The notes under the pieces were generated by a model that made no database searches, was not told where the DNA came from, and was given only the letters and a program-made list of their open reading frames with translations. Of a stretch of 64,000 bases of DNA, positions 1 through 9,534 are shown piece after piece. Source of the DNA: DASUAL01 sp035763805 (GTDB taxonomy: Bacteria > Gemmatimonadota > Gemmatimonadetes > Gemmatimonadales > GWC2-71-9); contig DASUAL010000002.1 in NCBI GenBank assembly GCA_035763805.1, positions 42,335 to 106,334 of the forward strand, given 5' to 3'. The translations under genes and the position numbers were made by a program. Positions within the stretch are counted from its first letter, which is position 1; every line of letters begins with the position of its first letter.

Positions 1-357
1 CGTGAGAACGTTGGCCCACCCGTTCGTCCCCCCGCGCGACAGCGGCACGAGATGGTCCCGGGTCAAGCACTCCCGGTGCCGCAACTCGTGCTGGCTTCGT
101 CCACAGAACTGGCAGCGGTAGTTGTCGCGGGCGAAGAGGAAGGTGTTGGTGACCTGGCGGCGGAAGCGACGGGGGACGTGCACGAACTTGACGAGCCGAA
201 TGACTGCCGGTCTCGGGAGCGCGAGTCGCTCGCTGCGCACCACCGAGCCGTCCGCCTCGACGATCTCCGCCTTGCGGTCGATCACCAGGCGGAGCGCCCG
301 GCGCACGGGCACCATGGTCAGGGGCTCGAATGAGGCATTCAGCGCGAGGCAGCGCAA
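1..357 (-). CDS. HNH endonuclease family protein (C-terminal part beyond left edge)
   Basis: Seen: an open minus-strand frame runs off the left edge. The 119 residues present end in a zinc/HNH core. C-x-F-C-G is followed by QHELRH, then CLTRDHLVPLSRGG, which supplies the His of the beta-beta-alpha-metal fold. The start I chose is TTG at 357, preceded at about 7 nt by GGAGAG; the first residues would read MRCLALNASFEPLTMVPVRR. That N-terminus and the central hydrophobic strand match the widespread stand-alone HNH proteins of about 170-190 residues. Known: these cleave DNA or RNA non-specifically or act in repair; substrate is unknown here. It lies directly behind the argH terminator, so it may have its own weak promoter or be read through from argGH. 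Family assignment is firm; function is not. Confidence 0.8.
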   Translation of the reverse strand, partial: MRCLALNASFEPLTMVPVRRALRLVIDRKAEIVEADGSVVRSERLALPRPAVIRLVKFVHVPRRFRRQVTNTFLFARDNYRCQFCGRSQHELRHRECLTRDHLVPLSRGGTNGWANVLT

Positions 358-380
358 AGCTATCTCTCCAGTGAAAAACA

Positions 381-412
381 GGCCGTCTCGCCCGGACCCG
401 AGCGGGACGGCC
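381..412 (-). terminator. Rho-independent terminator downstream of argH
   Basis: GGCCGTC at 381-387 pairs with GACGGCC at 406-412, and the stem extends inward with one G-T pair and one mismatch around a short loop. Read on the minus strand, the stem is followed by TGTTTTTC (380-373). It lies 43 nt past the argH stop, on the correct strand to end the argGH transcript. Confidence 0.75.
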
Positions 413-454
413 CCGTATGCTACACAACCGCCTAACGCGCGGCAAGAGCGGAGG

Positions 455-1903
455 TTAAGTCTCCCCGCCAGCAGCGAATAGCTTGCGCAGCTCCTCTAGC
501 TGGTCCCCCACGGACTTACGCGACGCCCCCCCCGGCGTCCCCCGCCCCTCCACGCTGTCCTCCCAGGTTCCCAACTGAGCCAACGCGGCACCCAGCGCCG
601 GGTGAATGCCGGCCGCAACGACCGGCGGTACCCGGTCGAGCGGCACGCGCGCGCGCTCGGCCTCGCGCACCAATCGTCCGACGAGCCCGTGGCTCTCGCG
701 GAACGGCACCCCGGCCTCGACCAGGAGGTCGGCGAGATCCGTGGCGCGCAGCGAGGCGTCGAGCGCGGCGCGCATACGCTCGCGATCGACTTTGAGCGAG
801 GCCACGGCGCCGGTCACGGCGGGGAGCACCGCGGCCAGCGTGTCACAGGCGTCGAACAACAGGGCCTTATCCTCCTGCAAGTCCTTGCCGTAGCCGGCGG
901 GAATTCCCTTGAGCGTCGTAAGCAGCGCCACGAGGTCGCCGAGCAGCCGGCCGGACTTGGCGCGCGCCAGCTCGAACACGTCGGGGTTGCGCTTCTGCGG
1001 CATGAGGCTCGAGCCGGTGCTGAAGTCGTCGGCGAGCTGCACGAACCCGAACTCGGAGCTCGCGTACAGAATCAGCTCCGCGCTCAGCCGGGACAGGTGC
1101 GTTCCCACGAGCGCGAGCGCGAAGAGCACTTCGGCCACGAAGTCCCGGTCGCCCGTGGCATCCAGCGCGTTTGCGGAGACCGAGCGGAACCCGAGCGCCT
1201 CTTTCAGCAGCACCCGGTCGACGGCGAAGCCCGATCCCGCAAGCGCGCCGGAGCCGAGGGGCAGTTCCGCCACGCGCCGGCGCGCGTCCGCGAGGCGCTG
1301 CCGGTCACGCACGAGCGGCCACGCGTGGGCGAGCAAAACGTACGCCCAGCGCACCGGCTGCGCCTGCTGGCCGTGCGTGTAGCCCGGGAGGATGTCGTCG
1401 ACGCCCGCGCGCGCCCGCGCTACGAGCGTGCGTCCCAGCGTTGTGAGATCCTCGTCGAGGTGGTCGATCGCATCGAGCGTCCAGAGCCGCAGATCGGTCG
1501 CCACCTGGTCGTTGCGGGAGCGGCCGGTGTGGAGCTTCCCCGCCACCGCGCCGACCTCCTCGTAGAGGAGCCGCTCGACCAGCGTATGTACGTCCTCGTC
1601 CGGCGCGCCCACGGCGGCACCGTCGGCGAGGCGCTCGGCCACGTGATCGAGCCCCTCCAGGAGCTGCGACTCCTCGGCGGGCGCGAGCACCCCGACCCGG
1701 CCCAGGGCGTGCACCCACGCTTTGCTCGCCGTGACGTCCTGCGGCCAGAGACGGTGGTCCACAGGGAGGCTGCGGTTCAACGCGTCGAGGGCCTCGCTCG
1801 GCCCCATGCTGAACCGCCCACCCCACATCTGGTACGTCGGTGTGGGGGAAGGCGGTTGGGGGGGCGGTGGCGGTGCCGGGCTCTCCGTTGGCGGCTGGGC
1901 CAT
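455..1903 (-). CDS. argH: Argininosuccinate lyase
   Basis: Last step of arginine biosynthesis in the cytoplasm: argininosuccinate to arginine and fumarate. The 482-residue protein carries the fumarase/aspartase superfamily signature GSSLMPQKRNPD near residues 294-305, plus the TGRSRNDQ and HTLVE segments typical of argininosuccinate lyases. Start: ATG at 1903 overlaps the argG stop by one base (TGATG) and has GGAG about 8 nt upstream. This gives an unusual proline-rich leader of about 25 residues before the conserved MWGGRF. A start at 1828 would give the family-typical length near 457 residues. The codon overlap implies translational coupling to argG. A hairpin terminator follows. Very sure of function, less sure of the exact start. 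Confidence 0.97.
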   Translation of the reverse strand: MAQPPTESPAPPPPPQPPSPTPTYQMWGGRFSMGPSEALDALNRSLPVDHRLWPQDVTASKAWVHALGRVGVLAPAEESQLLEGLDHVAERLADGAAVGAPDEDVHTLVERLLYEEVGAVAGKLHTGRSRNDQVATDLRLWTLDAIDHLDEDLTTLGRTLVARARAGVDDILPGYTHGQQAQPVRWAYVLLAHAWPLVRDRQRLADARRRVAELPLGSGALAGSGFAVDRVLLKEALGFRSVSANALDATGDRDFVAEVLFALALVGTHLSRLSAELILYASSEFGFVQLADDFSTGSSLMPQKRNPDVFELARAKSGRLLGDLVALLTTLKGIPAGYGKDLQEDKALLFDACDTLAAVLPAVTGAVASLKVDRERMRAALDASLRATDLADLLVEAGVPFRESHGLVGRLVREAERARVPLDRVPPVVAAGIHPALGAALAQLGTWEDSVEGRGTPGGASRKSVGDQLEELRKLFAAGGET

Positions 1904-3132
1904 CAGTCCGCTCCCGCGCCGATCTCCTGCCGGCGCACGGCCTCGAGGCCGGCCCCGATCCTGATCGCGAGGCCGTAGAGATGGATGAACCCTTCCGCGT
2001 CCTTCTGATTGTAGACGTTGTCCTTGCCGAAGGTAGCGTAGGACGGCTGGTACAACGCGAACGGGCTCTCCCGGCCAGCCACGGTGACACTGCCCTTGTA
2101 CAGCTTGAGCCGCACGGAGCCGGTCACGCGCTGCTGGGTGCTGGTCACCAGGGCGTCGAGCGCCTCGCGCTCCGGCGTCCACCAGCGACCGTCGTACACC
2201 AAGTCGGCGTAGCGGAGCGCGAGCTCGTCCTTGAGCCGCAGGGTGCGGCGATCAAGCACGAGCTGCTCCAGCTCGCGGTGCGCCGCGTGGAGAAGCGTAC
2301 CGCCGGGCGTCTCATAGACGCCGCGCGATTTCATGCCGACGAGCCGGTCTTCCACTACGTCGGCCCGGCCCGCGCCGTGCTCGCCCGCCACCGCGTTGAG
2401 CGTCTCGAGCAGCTCGACGGGCCCCATCGGGACGTGATCCAGGGCGACGGGCGTTCCTTCGTCGAAGCCGATCTCGACCAGCGCCGGCAGGTCCGGCGCT
2501 TCCAGGGGATCCCTCGTCATGACGAAGATGTGTTCGGGAGGCTCGCGGGCAGGATCTTCGAGGATGCCCCCTTCGTGGGAGCAGTGCCACAAATTGCGGT
2601 CGGTGGAGTACGGTTTGTCGACGGTCGCCTGCACGGGAATGCCCTTGGCTTTCACGTACGCGATCAGGTCTTCCCGTCCCCTGAACGCCCATTCGCGCCA
2701 GGGCGCGATCACCTGCAGCTCGGGCGCGAGGGCGGCGTACGTCAGCTCGAAGCGGACCTGGTCGTTCCCTTTCCCCGTGCAGCCGTGGGCGAGCGCCTGG
2801 GCACCGACGCGTTGCGCGACGGCGACATGGTGCGCGGCCATCACCGGGCGCGCCATCGCGGTGCCGAGCAGATACGTACGTGCGTACACGGCGCCGGCGC
2901 GGAGCGTGGGGTACACGAAGTCGCGCACGAACTCCTCGCGGAGGTCCTCGATCACGCAATCGGTCGCGCCGGAGCGCTTGGCCTTCTCCACCAGGCCGTC
3001 GAGCTCGCCGGCTCCCTGCCCCACGTCCGCCGCGTAGCACAACACGCGGGCGCCGTAGCGCTCGCGCAGCCAGGGAACGATCGCCGACGTATCGAGCCCA
3101 CCCGAGTACGCGAGAACTACCAACGGCCCCAT
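1903..3132 (-). CDS. argG: Argininosuccinate synthase
   Basis: Joins citrulline and aspartate with ATP to make argininosuccinate, feeding ArgH encoded immediately downstream. The 409-residue product starts MGPLVVLAYSGGLDTS; SGGLDT (residues 10-15) is the ATP-pyrophosphatase loop. STDRNLWHCSHEGGILEDP and GNDQVRFE are further family signatures. Start ATG 3132 is backed by GAGGAG 8 nt upstream. The gene leads a two-gene argGH operon whose promoter (TTGACA/TATGTT) is overlapped by an ARG-box-like palindrome. The divergent neighbour at 3262 belongs to a different pathway. argR lies about 13 kb to the right. Length and motifs are normal for the family. Confidence 0.98.
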   Translation of the reverse strand: MGPLVVLAYSGGLDTSAIVPWLRERYGARVLCYAADVGQGAGELDGLVEKAKRSGATDCVIEDLREEFVRDFVYPTLRAGAVYARTYLLGTAMARPVMAAHHVAVAQRVGAQALAHGCTGKGNDQVRFELTYAALAPELQVIAPWREWAFRGREDLIAYVKAKGIPVQATVDKPYSTDRNLWHCSHEGGILEDPAREPPEHIFVMTRDPLEAPDLPALVEIGFDEGTPVALDHVPMGPVELLETLNAVAGEHGAGRADVVEDRLVGMKSRGVYETPGGTLLHAAHRELEQLVLDRRTLRLKDELALRYADLVYDGRWWTPEREALDALVTSTQQRVTGSVRLKLYKGSVTVAGRESPFALYQPSYATFGKDNVYNQKDAEGFIHLYGLAIRIGAGLEAVRRQEIGAGAD

Positions 3133-3150
3133 GTCGCCGCTCCTCGTGAG

Positions 3151-3172
3151 TTTATGCAGTATGGTGCATAAA
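3151..3172. promoter_or_regulatory. Candidate ARG box (ArgR operator) in the argG leader
   Basis: A perfect inverted repeat: TTTATGCA (3151-3158), a 6-nt spacer, TGCATAAA (3165-3172). It touches the -10 element of the argG promoter and lies 18 nt upstream of the argG RBS/start region. ArgR hexamers bind short AT-rich palindromes at arginine promoters, and an argR gene is present at 16008-16466. The exact half-site differs from the E. coli TGAAT core, so the ArgR assignment is inference. Confidence 0.65.
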
Positions 3173-3198
3173 CATACAGAGACCGAGTCGGGTGTCAA
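3171..3198 (-). promoter_or_regulatory. Sigma-70-type promoter of argGH
   Basis: On the minus strand a perfect -35 TTGACA (3198-3193) is followed after 16 nt by TATGTT (3176-3171, four of six to TATAAT). It is correctly placed and oriented for argG, and the palindrome at 3151-3172 covers the start-site side. Confidence 0.65.
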
Positions 3199-3261
3199 GG
3201 CACGGCTGGCGGACTCTCTCCTCGTGGCCGATCTTTGCGATCCACGTTGTTCGAGGGACCC

Positions 3262-3822
3262 ATGAATCGACGAGATCTGCTCGGCGTGCTCGGTGCCGCG
3301 GTCGCGAGCCCCGTGTTGTGGGGGCGGTCGGCCGACGACGTACGCGCGCTCGGACGCGAGCTGCACCGACGCGCAGCCGAGGCTCCGCTCCGCATCCTCG
3401 ACCGCCGCCAAAGCGAGCTGGTCGCGACGATCGCCGAGCTGATCATCCCGGCTACCGACACGCCCGGCGCGCGCGCCGCAAAGGTGCACGAATTCATGGA
3501 CCTGATCGTCGCCGAGTGGTACACGGCGGAGGAGCGCCAGCGCTTTCTCGCCGGCCTCGCCGGCCTGGACGCGCGCGGGTTCTTGAGCCTTCGGCAGCCG
3601 CAACAGGCCGCCGTGCTGAGCGGTCTCGACGCCGAAGTCACCAAGCTGCGGGAGTCAGGAGGCGACGCCCACAAGCACTTCTTCCACCAGATCAAGTGGC
3701 TCACCGTGTACGGGTATTACACGTCGGAGATCGGCGTCAAGCTGGAGCTGAAAGAGGAGGTCATTCCCGGCCGCTACGACCCGTGCGTCGCCACCGGCAT
3801 CCCCTCCCGCGGAGGGCCCTGA
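3262..3822 (+). CDS. Gluconate 2-dehydrogenase subunit 3-type protein (small subunit of a GMC dehydrogenase), copy 1
   Basis: 186 residues. The start MNRRDLLGVLGAAVASP is a twin-arginine-like signal, after which the chain is mostly helical with the family signature of an iron-sulfur/GMC partner (LVATIAELIIPATDTPGA, residues about 54-71). Known: this family is the small Tat-signal-bearing hitch-hiker/chaperone subunit of membrane-bound FAD sugar dehydrogenases (gamma subunit of FAD-glucose or glucoside 3-dehydrogenase). Start ATG 3262 has GAGGGA upstream. The GMC catalytic subunit begins 2 nt after the stop, so the two are surely co-translated. The export role is inference from the signal; the family call is solid. 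It is paralogous to the protein at 8918. Confidence 0.85.
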   Translation: MNRRDLLGVLGAAVASPVLWGRSADDVRALGRELHRRAAEAPLRILDRRQSELVATIAELIIPATDTPGARAAKVHEFMDLIVAEWYTAEERQRFLAGLAGLDARGFLSLRQPQQAAVLSGLDAEVTKLRESGGDAHKHFFHQIKWLTVYGYYTSEIGVKLELKEEVIPGRYDPCVATGIPSRGGP

Positions 3823-3823
3823 C

Positions 3824-5491
3824 ATGCAGACGAACAGTTACGACGCGATCGTCGTCGGCTCGGGCATGGCGGGCGGCTGGGCGGCGAAGGAGCTCGCCGA
3901 ACGGGGCCTCAACACGCTCGTGCTCGAGGCCGGGCGTCCCATCGAGCCGGCCAAGGATTACATCGAGCACCAACCCGTCTACGAGTTCAAGTTCCGCGGC
4001 CTGGGCGACCGCAAGCAGGAGGCGGAGCGACAGTTCATCCAGGCGAAAGCGGGCCCGTTCGAGGAGCAGACCAGCCACTTCTTCGTGGACGACGTCGAAA
4101 ACCCCTACACCTTCCCACCCGACAAGCCGTTCTACTGGATCCGCGGCCGCCACCTGGGTGGGCGCTCGGTCATGTGGGGGCGTCAGACCTACCGGCTCTC
4201 GGAGCTCGATTTCGAGGCGAACGCCAAGGAGGGGATCGGCGTCGACTGGCCGATCCGCTACGCCGACATCGCGCCGTGGTACGACTACGTGGAAGATTTC
4301 ATCGGCGTGAGCGGCGAGCGGCTCGGCCTCGCCCACCTGCCCGACGGGAAGTTTCTCCCGCCGATGGAGCTCAACTGCGCCGAGCAGGTCGTGCGTGCGG
4401 CGCTCACCAAGCGGTTTTCGGGCGAGCGCCTCCTCACCATCGGCCGTTGCGCCATCCTCACCGCGTCGCACCACGGGCGGGCCGCGTGCCACTACTGCGG
4501 CCCGTGCTGGCGCGGCTGCATCACGCACTCGTATTTCAACGCTGTGCACGTCACGCTGCCGGCGGCGCGGGCAACGGGACGCTGCACCATCCGGCCGTTC
4601 AGTGTGGTGCACAGCGTGACGTACGACGAGCGGCACGGACGCGCGACTGGCGTCCGAGTGATCGACGCGAACACGAAGGAGGCGCTCGAGTTCCGCGGCC
4701 GGGTCATCTTCCTGTGCGCGTCAGCCTTGGAGTCGGCGCGCATCCTCCTGAACTCCGGACTCGCGAACTCGAGCGGCGAGCTGGGACGCAACCTCATGGA
4801 CCACACGATGGGGGGCGGCGCCCGGGGGATCATCCCGGGCAACGAGGACAAGGGCGTGTACGGGCGGCGGCCGAACGGCATCTACGTTCCCCGGTTCCGC
4901 AACGTGAAGACCCGCCACCCTGACTTCGTGCGCGGCTACGGTTTCCAGGGCGGCGCGGGGCGCGGCGGGTGGGGCCGCGGCGGCTCGATGGCAGGCCTCG
5001 GGAAAGACCTCAAGCATGCGCTGCGGGACCCGGGCCCCTGGGGCTTCACATTCTACGGCTTCGGCGAGTGCCTGCCGCGGCCCTCGAACTACGTCGAGCT
5101 CGACCCCGACAAGAAGGACGCGTGGGGGATCCCCGCACTCCGGATCAACTGCGCGTGGTCCGACAACGAGAAGGTCATGCTCCGCGACATGTCGGTGACG
5201 GCTGCCGAGATGCTCGACGCCGCCGGGGCCAGGGACATCGCCACGTTCGTCGAGGACAACGCGCCGGGGCTTGGGATCCACGAGATGGGCACGGCCCGCA
5301 TGGGCCGGGACCCGAAGACGTCGGTGCTCAACGCCCACAACCAATGCTGGGACGTGAAGAACGTGTTCGTGACGGACGGAGCGTGCATGACCTCGTCCGG
5401 GTGCCAGAACCCCTCGATCACCTACATGGCGCTGACGGCGCGGGCGTGCGCCTACGCGGTGGAGCAGATGAAACGGGGAGCGCTGGGATGA
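3824..5491 (+). CDS. GMC-family FAD-dependent sugar dehydrogenase, catalytic subunit, copy 1
   Basis: 555 residues. The N-terminal Rossmann dinucleotide motif is VVGSGMAGGWAA with LEAGR at the end of the second strand. The C-terminal GMC active-site region has HEMGTARMG (catalytic His) and NPSITYMAL (Asn). A four-cysteine cluster C-x2-C-x2-C-x3-C starts near residue 222 (CHYCGPCWRGC), resembling the 3Fe-4S site of bacterial FAD-glucose dehydrogenase alpha subunits. Inferred reaction: oxidation of a sugar hydroxyl (C3 of a glycoside is likely from the neighbours) with electrons passed through the Fe-S site to a membrane or cytochrome acceptor. No signal of its own; it probably leaves by hitch-hiking on the Tat-signal partner encoded just upstream. 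Substrate unproven. Confidence 0.88.
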   Translation: MQTNSYDAIVVGSGMAGGWAAKELAERGLNTLVLEAGRPIEPAKDYIEHQPVYEFKFRGLGDRKQEAERQFIQAKAGPFEEQTSHFFVDDVENPYTFPPDKPFYWIRGRHLGGRSVMWGRQTYRLSELDFEANAKEGIGVDWPIRYADIAPWYDYVEDFIGVSGERLGLAHLPDGKFLPPMELNCAEQVVRAALTKRFSGERLLTIGRCAILTASHHGRAACHYCGPCWRGCITHSYFNAVHVTLPAARATGRCTIRPFSVVHSVTYDERHGRATGVRVIDANTKEALEFRGRVIFLCASALESARILLNSGLANSSGELGRNLMDHTMGGGARGIIPGNEDKGVYGRRPNGIYVPRFRNVKTRHPDFVRGYGFQGGAGRGGWGRGGSMAGLGKDLKHALRDPGPWGFTFYGFGECLPRPSNYVELDPDKKDAWGIPALRINCAWSDNEKVMLRDMSVTAAEMLDAAGARDIATFVEDNAPGLGIHEMGTARMGRDPKTSVLNAHNQCWDVKNVFVTDGACMTSSGCQNPSITYMALTARACAYAVEQMKRGALG

Positions 5492-6305
5492 ACCGGCGCC
5501 AGTTCGTTCAGACCGCCGGCGCTGCGGTATTCGCGGTCGCGATGCCGCGCGGACCCCGCCGGCTCGACCGCATCGGCCTGCAGCTCTACACGATGCGCGA
5601 CCACATGGCGAAGGACTTCGCCGGGACCCTGGCCCGGGTCGCCGCGATCGGTTATCGGGAAGTCGAGTTCGCCGGCTATTTCGGGAACAACCCCCGCGAG
5701 GTGCGCGCGCTGCTCGAGCGGCACGGCCTCAGCGCGCCCGCGGCGCACGTCGGCCTGGGCACGAGCCACGAGTGGCGTGCGGCCCTCGATGCCGCTCGGG
5801 CGATCGGACACCACTATCTGGTGGTGGCGTGGATCCCCGCCGAGGAGCGCCGGACCCTCGACGACTACCGCCGCTTCGCGGCGCGCTTCAATCGGGCCGG
5901 CGAGGACGCGCGCACCGCCGGTATCCGGTTCGGCTACCACAACCACGACTTCGAGTTCGTGCCGATCGAGGGACGGCTGCCCTACGACGTGCTGCTCGCC
6001 GAGACGGATCCCAAGCTCGTCCAGCTCGAGCTGGATCTATACTGGATCACGAAGGGCGGCCAGGACCCCCTCGCCTACTTCGCGCGCTACCCCGGGCGGT
6101 TCCCGATGGTGCACGTCAAGGACTCGATGGGGCCACCAACGCACCACATGGTCGACGTGGGCGCCGGCACGATCGATTGGCGGAAGATCTTCGCCCAGCG
6201 GGACCGGGCCGGCATCCGTCACTGGTTCGTGGAGCACGACCAGCCCGCCAATGCCTTCGCCTCGATCCGCGCGAGCTACGACTACCTGAAGCGGCTCGAC
6301 TTCTA

Positions 6306-6306
<1 letters not shown>
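5488..6306 (+). CDS. Sugar phosphate isomerase/epimerase-like TIM barrel, Tat-exported
   Basis: 272 residues beginning MNRRQFVQTAGAAVFAVA, a clear twin-arginine signal. The rest is an AP-endonuclease-2/xylose-isomerase-like barrel: LQLYTMRDHM near the first strand, GYHNHDFEF (metal His region, about residues 150-158), LELDLYW, and MVHVKDS. Start ATG 5488 overlaps the previous TGA (ATGA). Known: members of this fold isomerise, epimerise or dehydrate keto-sugars, and several act on 3-keto-sugars. Location in the cluster with a GMC dehydrogenase suggests action on the oxidised sugar in the periplasm. The exact reaction cannot be read from sequence. Confidence 0.82.
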
Positions 6307-7211
<905 letters not shown>

Positions 7212-7229
7212 GAGGCGGGTGGCGCGACG

Positions 7230-8918
7230 TTGATCCACCAAGCGAAGGTGTACGACGTCTGCATCGTCGGCTCCGGTGCCGGCGGCGGCATGGCCGCGTA
7301 CATGCTCGCCAAAGCCGGCGCCGACGTGATCCTGCTCGAGGCCGGTGACCCCTGGGACAACGCGAAGGACTCGGCCATGTTGACGTGGCCGTACGAATCG
7401 CCCCGCCGGGGCAAGGCCACGAAAGAGCGCCCGTTCGGCGAGTTCGACGCCTGCATCGGCGGCTGGGAGATCCCCGGGGAACCCTATACGCGGGCGCCGG
7501 GCACCGAGTTCAGCTGGTGGCGTGCCCGGATGGTGGGAGGGCGGACGAACCACTGGGGCCGCATTTCACTGCGGTTCGGCCCGCACGACTTCAAGCGGAA
7601 AACCCTCGACGGCCTGGGCGACGACTGGCCCATCTCCTACGACGAGGTCGCGCCTTACTACGATCGCGTCGACCGGCTCGTCGGGATCTTCGGCAGCAAG
7701 GAGAGCCTGCCGAACGAGCCCGACGGTGTGTTCCTGCCGCCGCCCAAGCCGCGCTGCCACGAGCTGCTCGTCAAGCAAGCAGCCGACAAGCTGCACATCA
7801 CCTGCATCCCCGCGCGGCTTTCGATCCTCACGCGGCCGTTGAACGGGCGGGCCGCTTGCCACTACTGCGGCCAGTGCAACCGCGGCTGCACGGTCAACGC
7901 CAATTTCACCTCCACCAACGTGCTCATCGCGCCCGCCCTCGCCACGGGCAGACTCACCCTCCTCACCAACGCCATGGCGCGTGAGGTGACGGTGGACAAG
8001 ACCGGACGGGCCACGGGCGTCGCGTACGTGGACAAGAAAACGGAGACCGATCGGCGCGTGCGGGCGAAGGTGGTGGTCCTGGCCGCGAGCGCCTTGGAGT
8101 CCGCCCGCCTGTTGCTCAACTCCAAGTCGACTCCATTTCCGCACGGCCTGGCGAATTCGAGCGGAACCGTGGGGAAGTACATCACCGACACGACCGGCAC
8201 CGACGTCGCCGGGTTTATTCCGAAGATGATGGACCACGTGCCGCACAACCACGACGGCGTAGGTGGCATGCACCTGTACATGCCGTGGTGGCTCGACAAC
8301 GCGACGCTCGACTTCCCGCGTGGCTACCACATCGAGGTGTGGGGCGGCACGCGCGTGCCGTCATACGGCGTCATGGGGGGAATCCACCGCTACCCGTCGG
8401 GCGGCGGCTACGGCAAACAGCTCAAGGACGACTACCGCCGTTACTACGGCGCCACGATCGGCTTCTCGGGTCGGGGCGAGATGATCCCCAACGACGACAG
8501 CTATTGCGAGCTCGACCCGCGCACGATAGACCAGTGGGGCATCCCGGTGTTGCGGTTCCACTGGAAGTGGTCGGATCACGAATACAGGCAAGTGAAGCAC
8601 ATGCAGGAGACCTTCCGAGCGCTTATCGCCGGGATGGGAGGCGAGGTCTTCTCGCCGATGCCCACGGCCGAGCAAGGCTACGGCATCGCCGCAGGCGGCA
8701 TGATCATTCACGAGCTCGGCGGCGCGCGCATGGGCGATGACCCCAAGAGCTCGGTGCTCAACCGCTGGTGCCAGGCGCACGACTGCAAGAACCTGTTCGT
8801 GGCCGACGGCGGGCCGTTCGTGTCGCAGGCGGACAAGAACCCGACGTGGACCATCCTCGCCCTCTCGATGCGCACCAGTGAGTACATCGCGGACCAGATG
8901 AAGAAGGGAGCGTTGTGA
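7230..8918 (+). CDS. GMC-family FAD-dependent sugar dehydrogenase, catalytic subunit, copy 2
   Basis: 562 residues from a TTG start (MIHQAKVYDVCIVGSG). FAD motif GSGAGGGMAAYML with LLEAGD. Four-cysteine motif CHYCGQCNRGC from about residue 210. C-terminal HELGGARMG (catalytic His) and NPTWTILAL (Asn). It is clearly paralogous to the protein at 3824 but diverged over most of its length, so the two enzymes probably differ in substrate or in acceptor. Here the order is catalytic then small subunit, the reverse of the first pair. The stop overlaps the start of the small subunit gene. No secretion signal of its own, again implying export with the partner. Confidence 0.87.
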   Translation: MIHQAKVYDVCIVGSGAGGGMAAYMLAKAGADVILLEAGDPWDNAKDSAMLTWPYESPRRGKATKERPFGEFDACIGGWEIPGEPYTRAPGTEFSWWRARMVGGRTNHWGRISLRFGPHDFKRKTLDGLGDDWPISYDEVAPYYDRVDRLVGIFGSKESLPNEPDGVFLPPPKPRCHELLVKQAADKLHITCIPARLSILTRPLNGRAACHYCGQCNRGCTVNANFTSTNVLIAPALATGRLTLLTNAMAREVTVDKTGRATGVAYVDKKTETDRRVRAKVVVLAASALESARLLLNSKSTPFPHGLANSSGTVGKYITDTTGTDVAGFIPKMMDHVPHNHDGVGGMHLYMPWWLDNATLDFPRGYHIEVWGGTRVPSYGVMGGIHRYPSGGGYGKQLKDDYRRYYGATIGFSGRGEMIPNDDSYCELDPRTIDQWGIPVLRFHWKWSDHEYRQVKHMQETFRALIAGMGGEVFSPMPTAEQGYGIAAGGMIIHELGGARMGDDPKSSVLNRWCQAHDCKNLFVADGGPFVSQADKNPTWTILALSMRTSEYIADQMKKGAL

Positions 8919-9502
8919 TGCAGCGACGCGACGTGGTTCGGCTTCTCGCCGTGGCCCCTGTGGCCGCGGCGTTGCGGTCGACGCCGGCATCGGTGCGCGA
9001 GGCGGCGGCTCTGGCGCGCGAGGCGCTCGCCCGCGGCACACCCTACGAGCCGAAGCACTTCACGGCGCACGAGTGGGAGACGGTGCGCAGGCTCGTAGAC
9101 CTGATCATCCCCAGGGACGAGCGTTCCGGCAGCGCCACCGATGCCGGGGTGCCCGAGTTCCTGGACTTCTTGCTCGGCGACGACCCGGACCTTCAGACGC
9201 CGGTGCGCGGGGGACTCGCGTGGCTCGATCACGAGTGCGACGACCGCTACGGCCGAACGTTCCTCGCCTGCACGGACGCCGAGCGCGCGGCGGTGCTCGA
9301 CGACATCGCCTGGCCGCGTAAGGCCAAGCCCGAGGACTCCGCCGGGGTCGCGTTCTTCAACCGCTTCCGGGATCTCACCGCCTCCGGTTTCTTCTCGAGC
9401 CGCATGGGCGTTCAAGACCTGCGGTACATCGGCAACACCTTCGTCTCCGAATGGAAGGGCTGTCCCCCGGAGGCGCTCCGCAAGCTCGGCGTCAGTTACT
9501 GA
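8918..9502 (+). CDS. Gluconate 2-dehydrogenase subunit 3-type protein, copy 2
   Basis: 194 residues beginning MQRRDVVRLLAVAPVAAAL, a Tat-like or Sec-like hydrophobic leader. The body has VRRLVDLIIPRDERSGSATDAGVPEFLDF, the family hallmark around residues 50-78 (shown here in part as LIIPRDE and GVPEFLDF), and ends KLGVSY. ATG 8918 shares its A with the TGA of the GMC gene; a GTG one codon earlier is possible. Partner of the GMC protein at 7230. The role as electron-transfer/export subunit follows the family; not demonstrated. Confidence 0.82.
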   Translation: MQRRDVVRLLAVAPVAAALRSTPASVREAAALAREALARGTPYEPKHFTAHEWETVRRLVDLIIPRDERSGSATDAGVPEFLDFLLGDDPDLQTPVRGGLAWLDHECDDRYGRTFLACTDAERAAVLDDIAWPRKAKPEDSAGVAFFNRFRDLTASGFFSSRMGVQDLRYIGNTFVSEWKGCPPEALRKLGVSY

Positions 9503-9503
9503 T

Positions 9504-9532
9504 GGGGAAAGGGCAAGGGGGAAAGGGCAAGG
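9504..9532. repeat. Two tandem copies of a 14-nt purine-rich word
   Basis: GGGAAAGGGCAAGG is repeated head to tail just after the stop at 9502. If ATG 9502 were the start of the next gene these bases would encode a Gly/Lys string; I prefer ATG 9535 and treat the repeat as leader. Confidence 0.6.
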
Positions 9533-9534
9533 AC

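Noticed and set aside
602..1978. Long plus-strand frame of about 458 codons opposite argH
   Set aside because: Low-complexity Arg/His/Glu-rich translation, antisense to a clearly conserved enzyme; an effect of high GC.
1840..3171. Plus-strand frame of about 443 codons opposite argG
   Set aside because: No recognisable domain; antisense shadow of argG.
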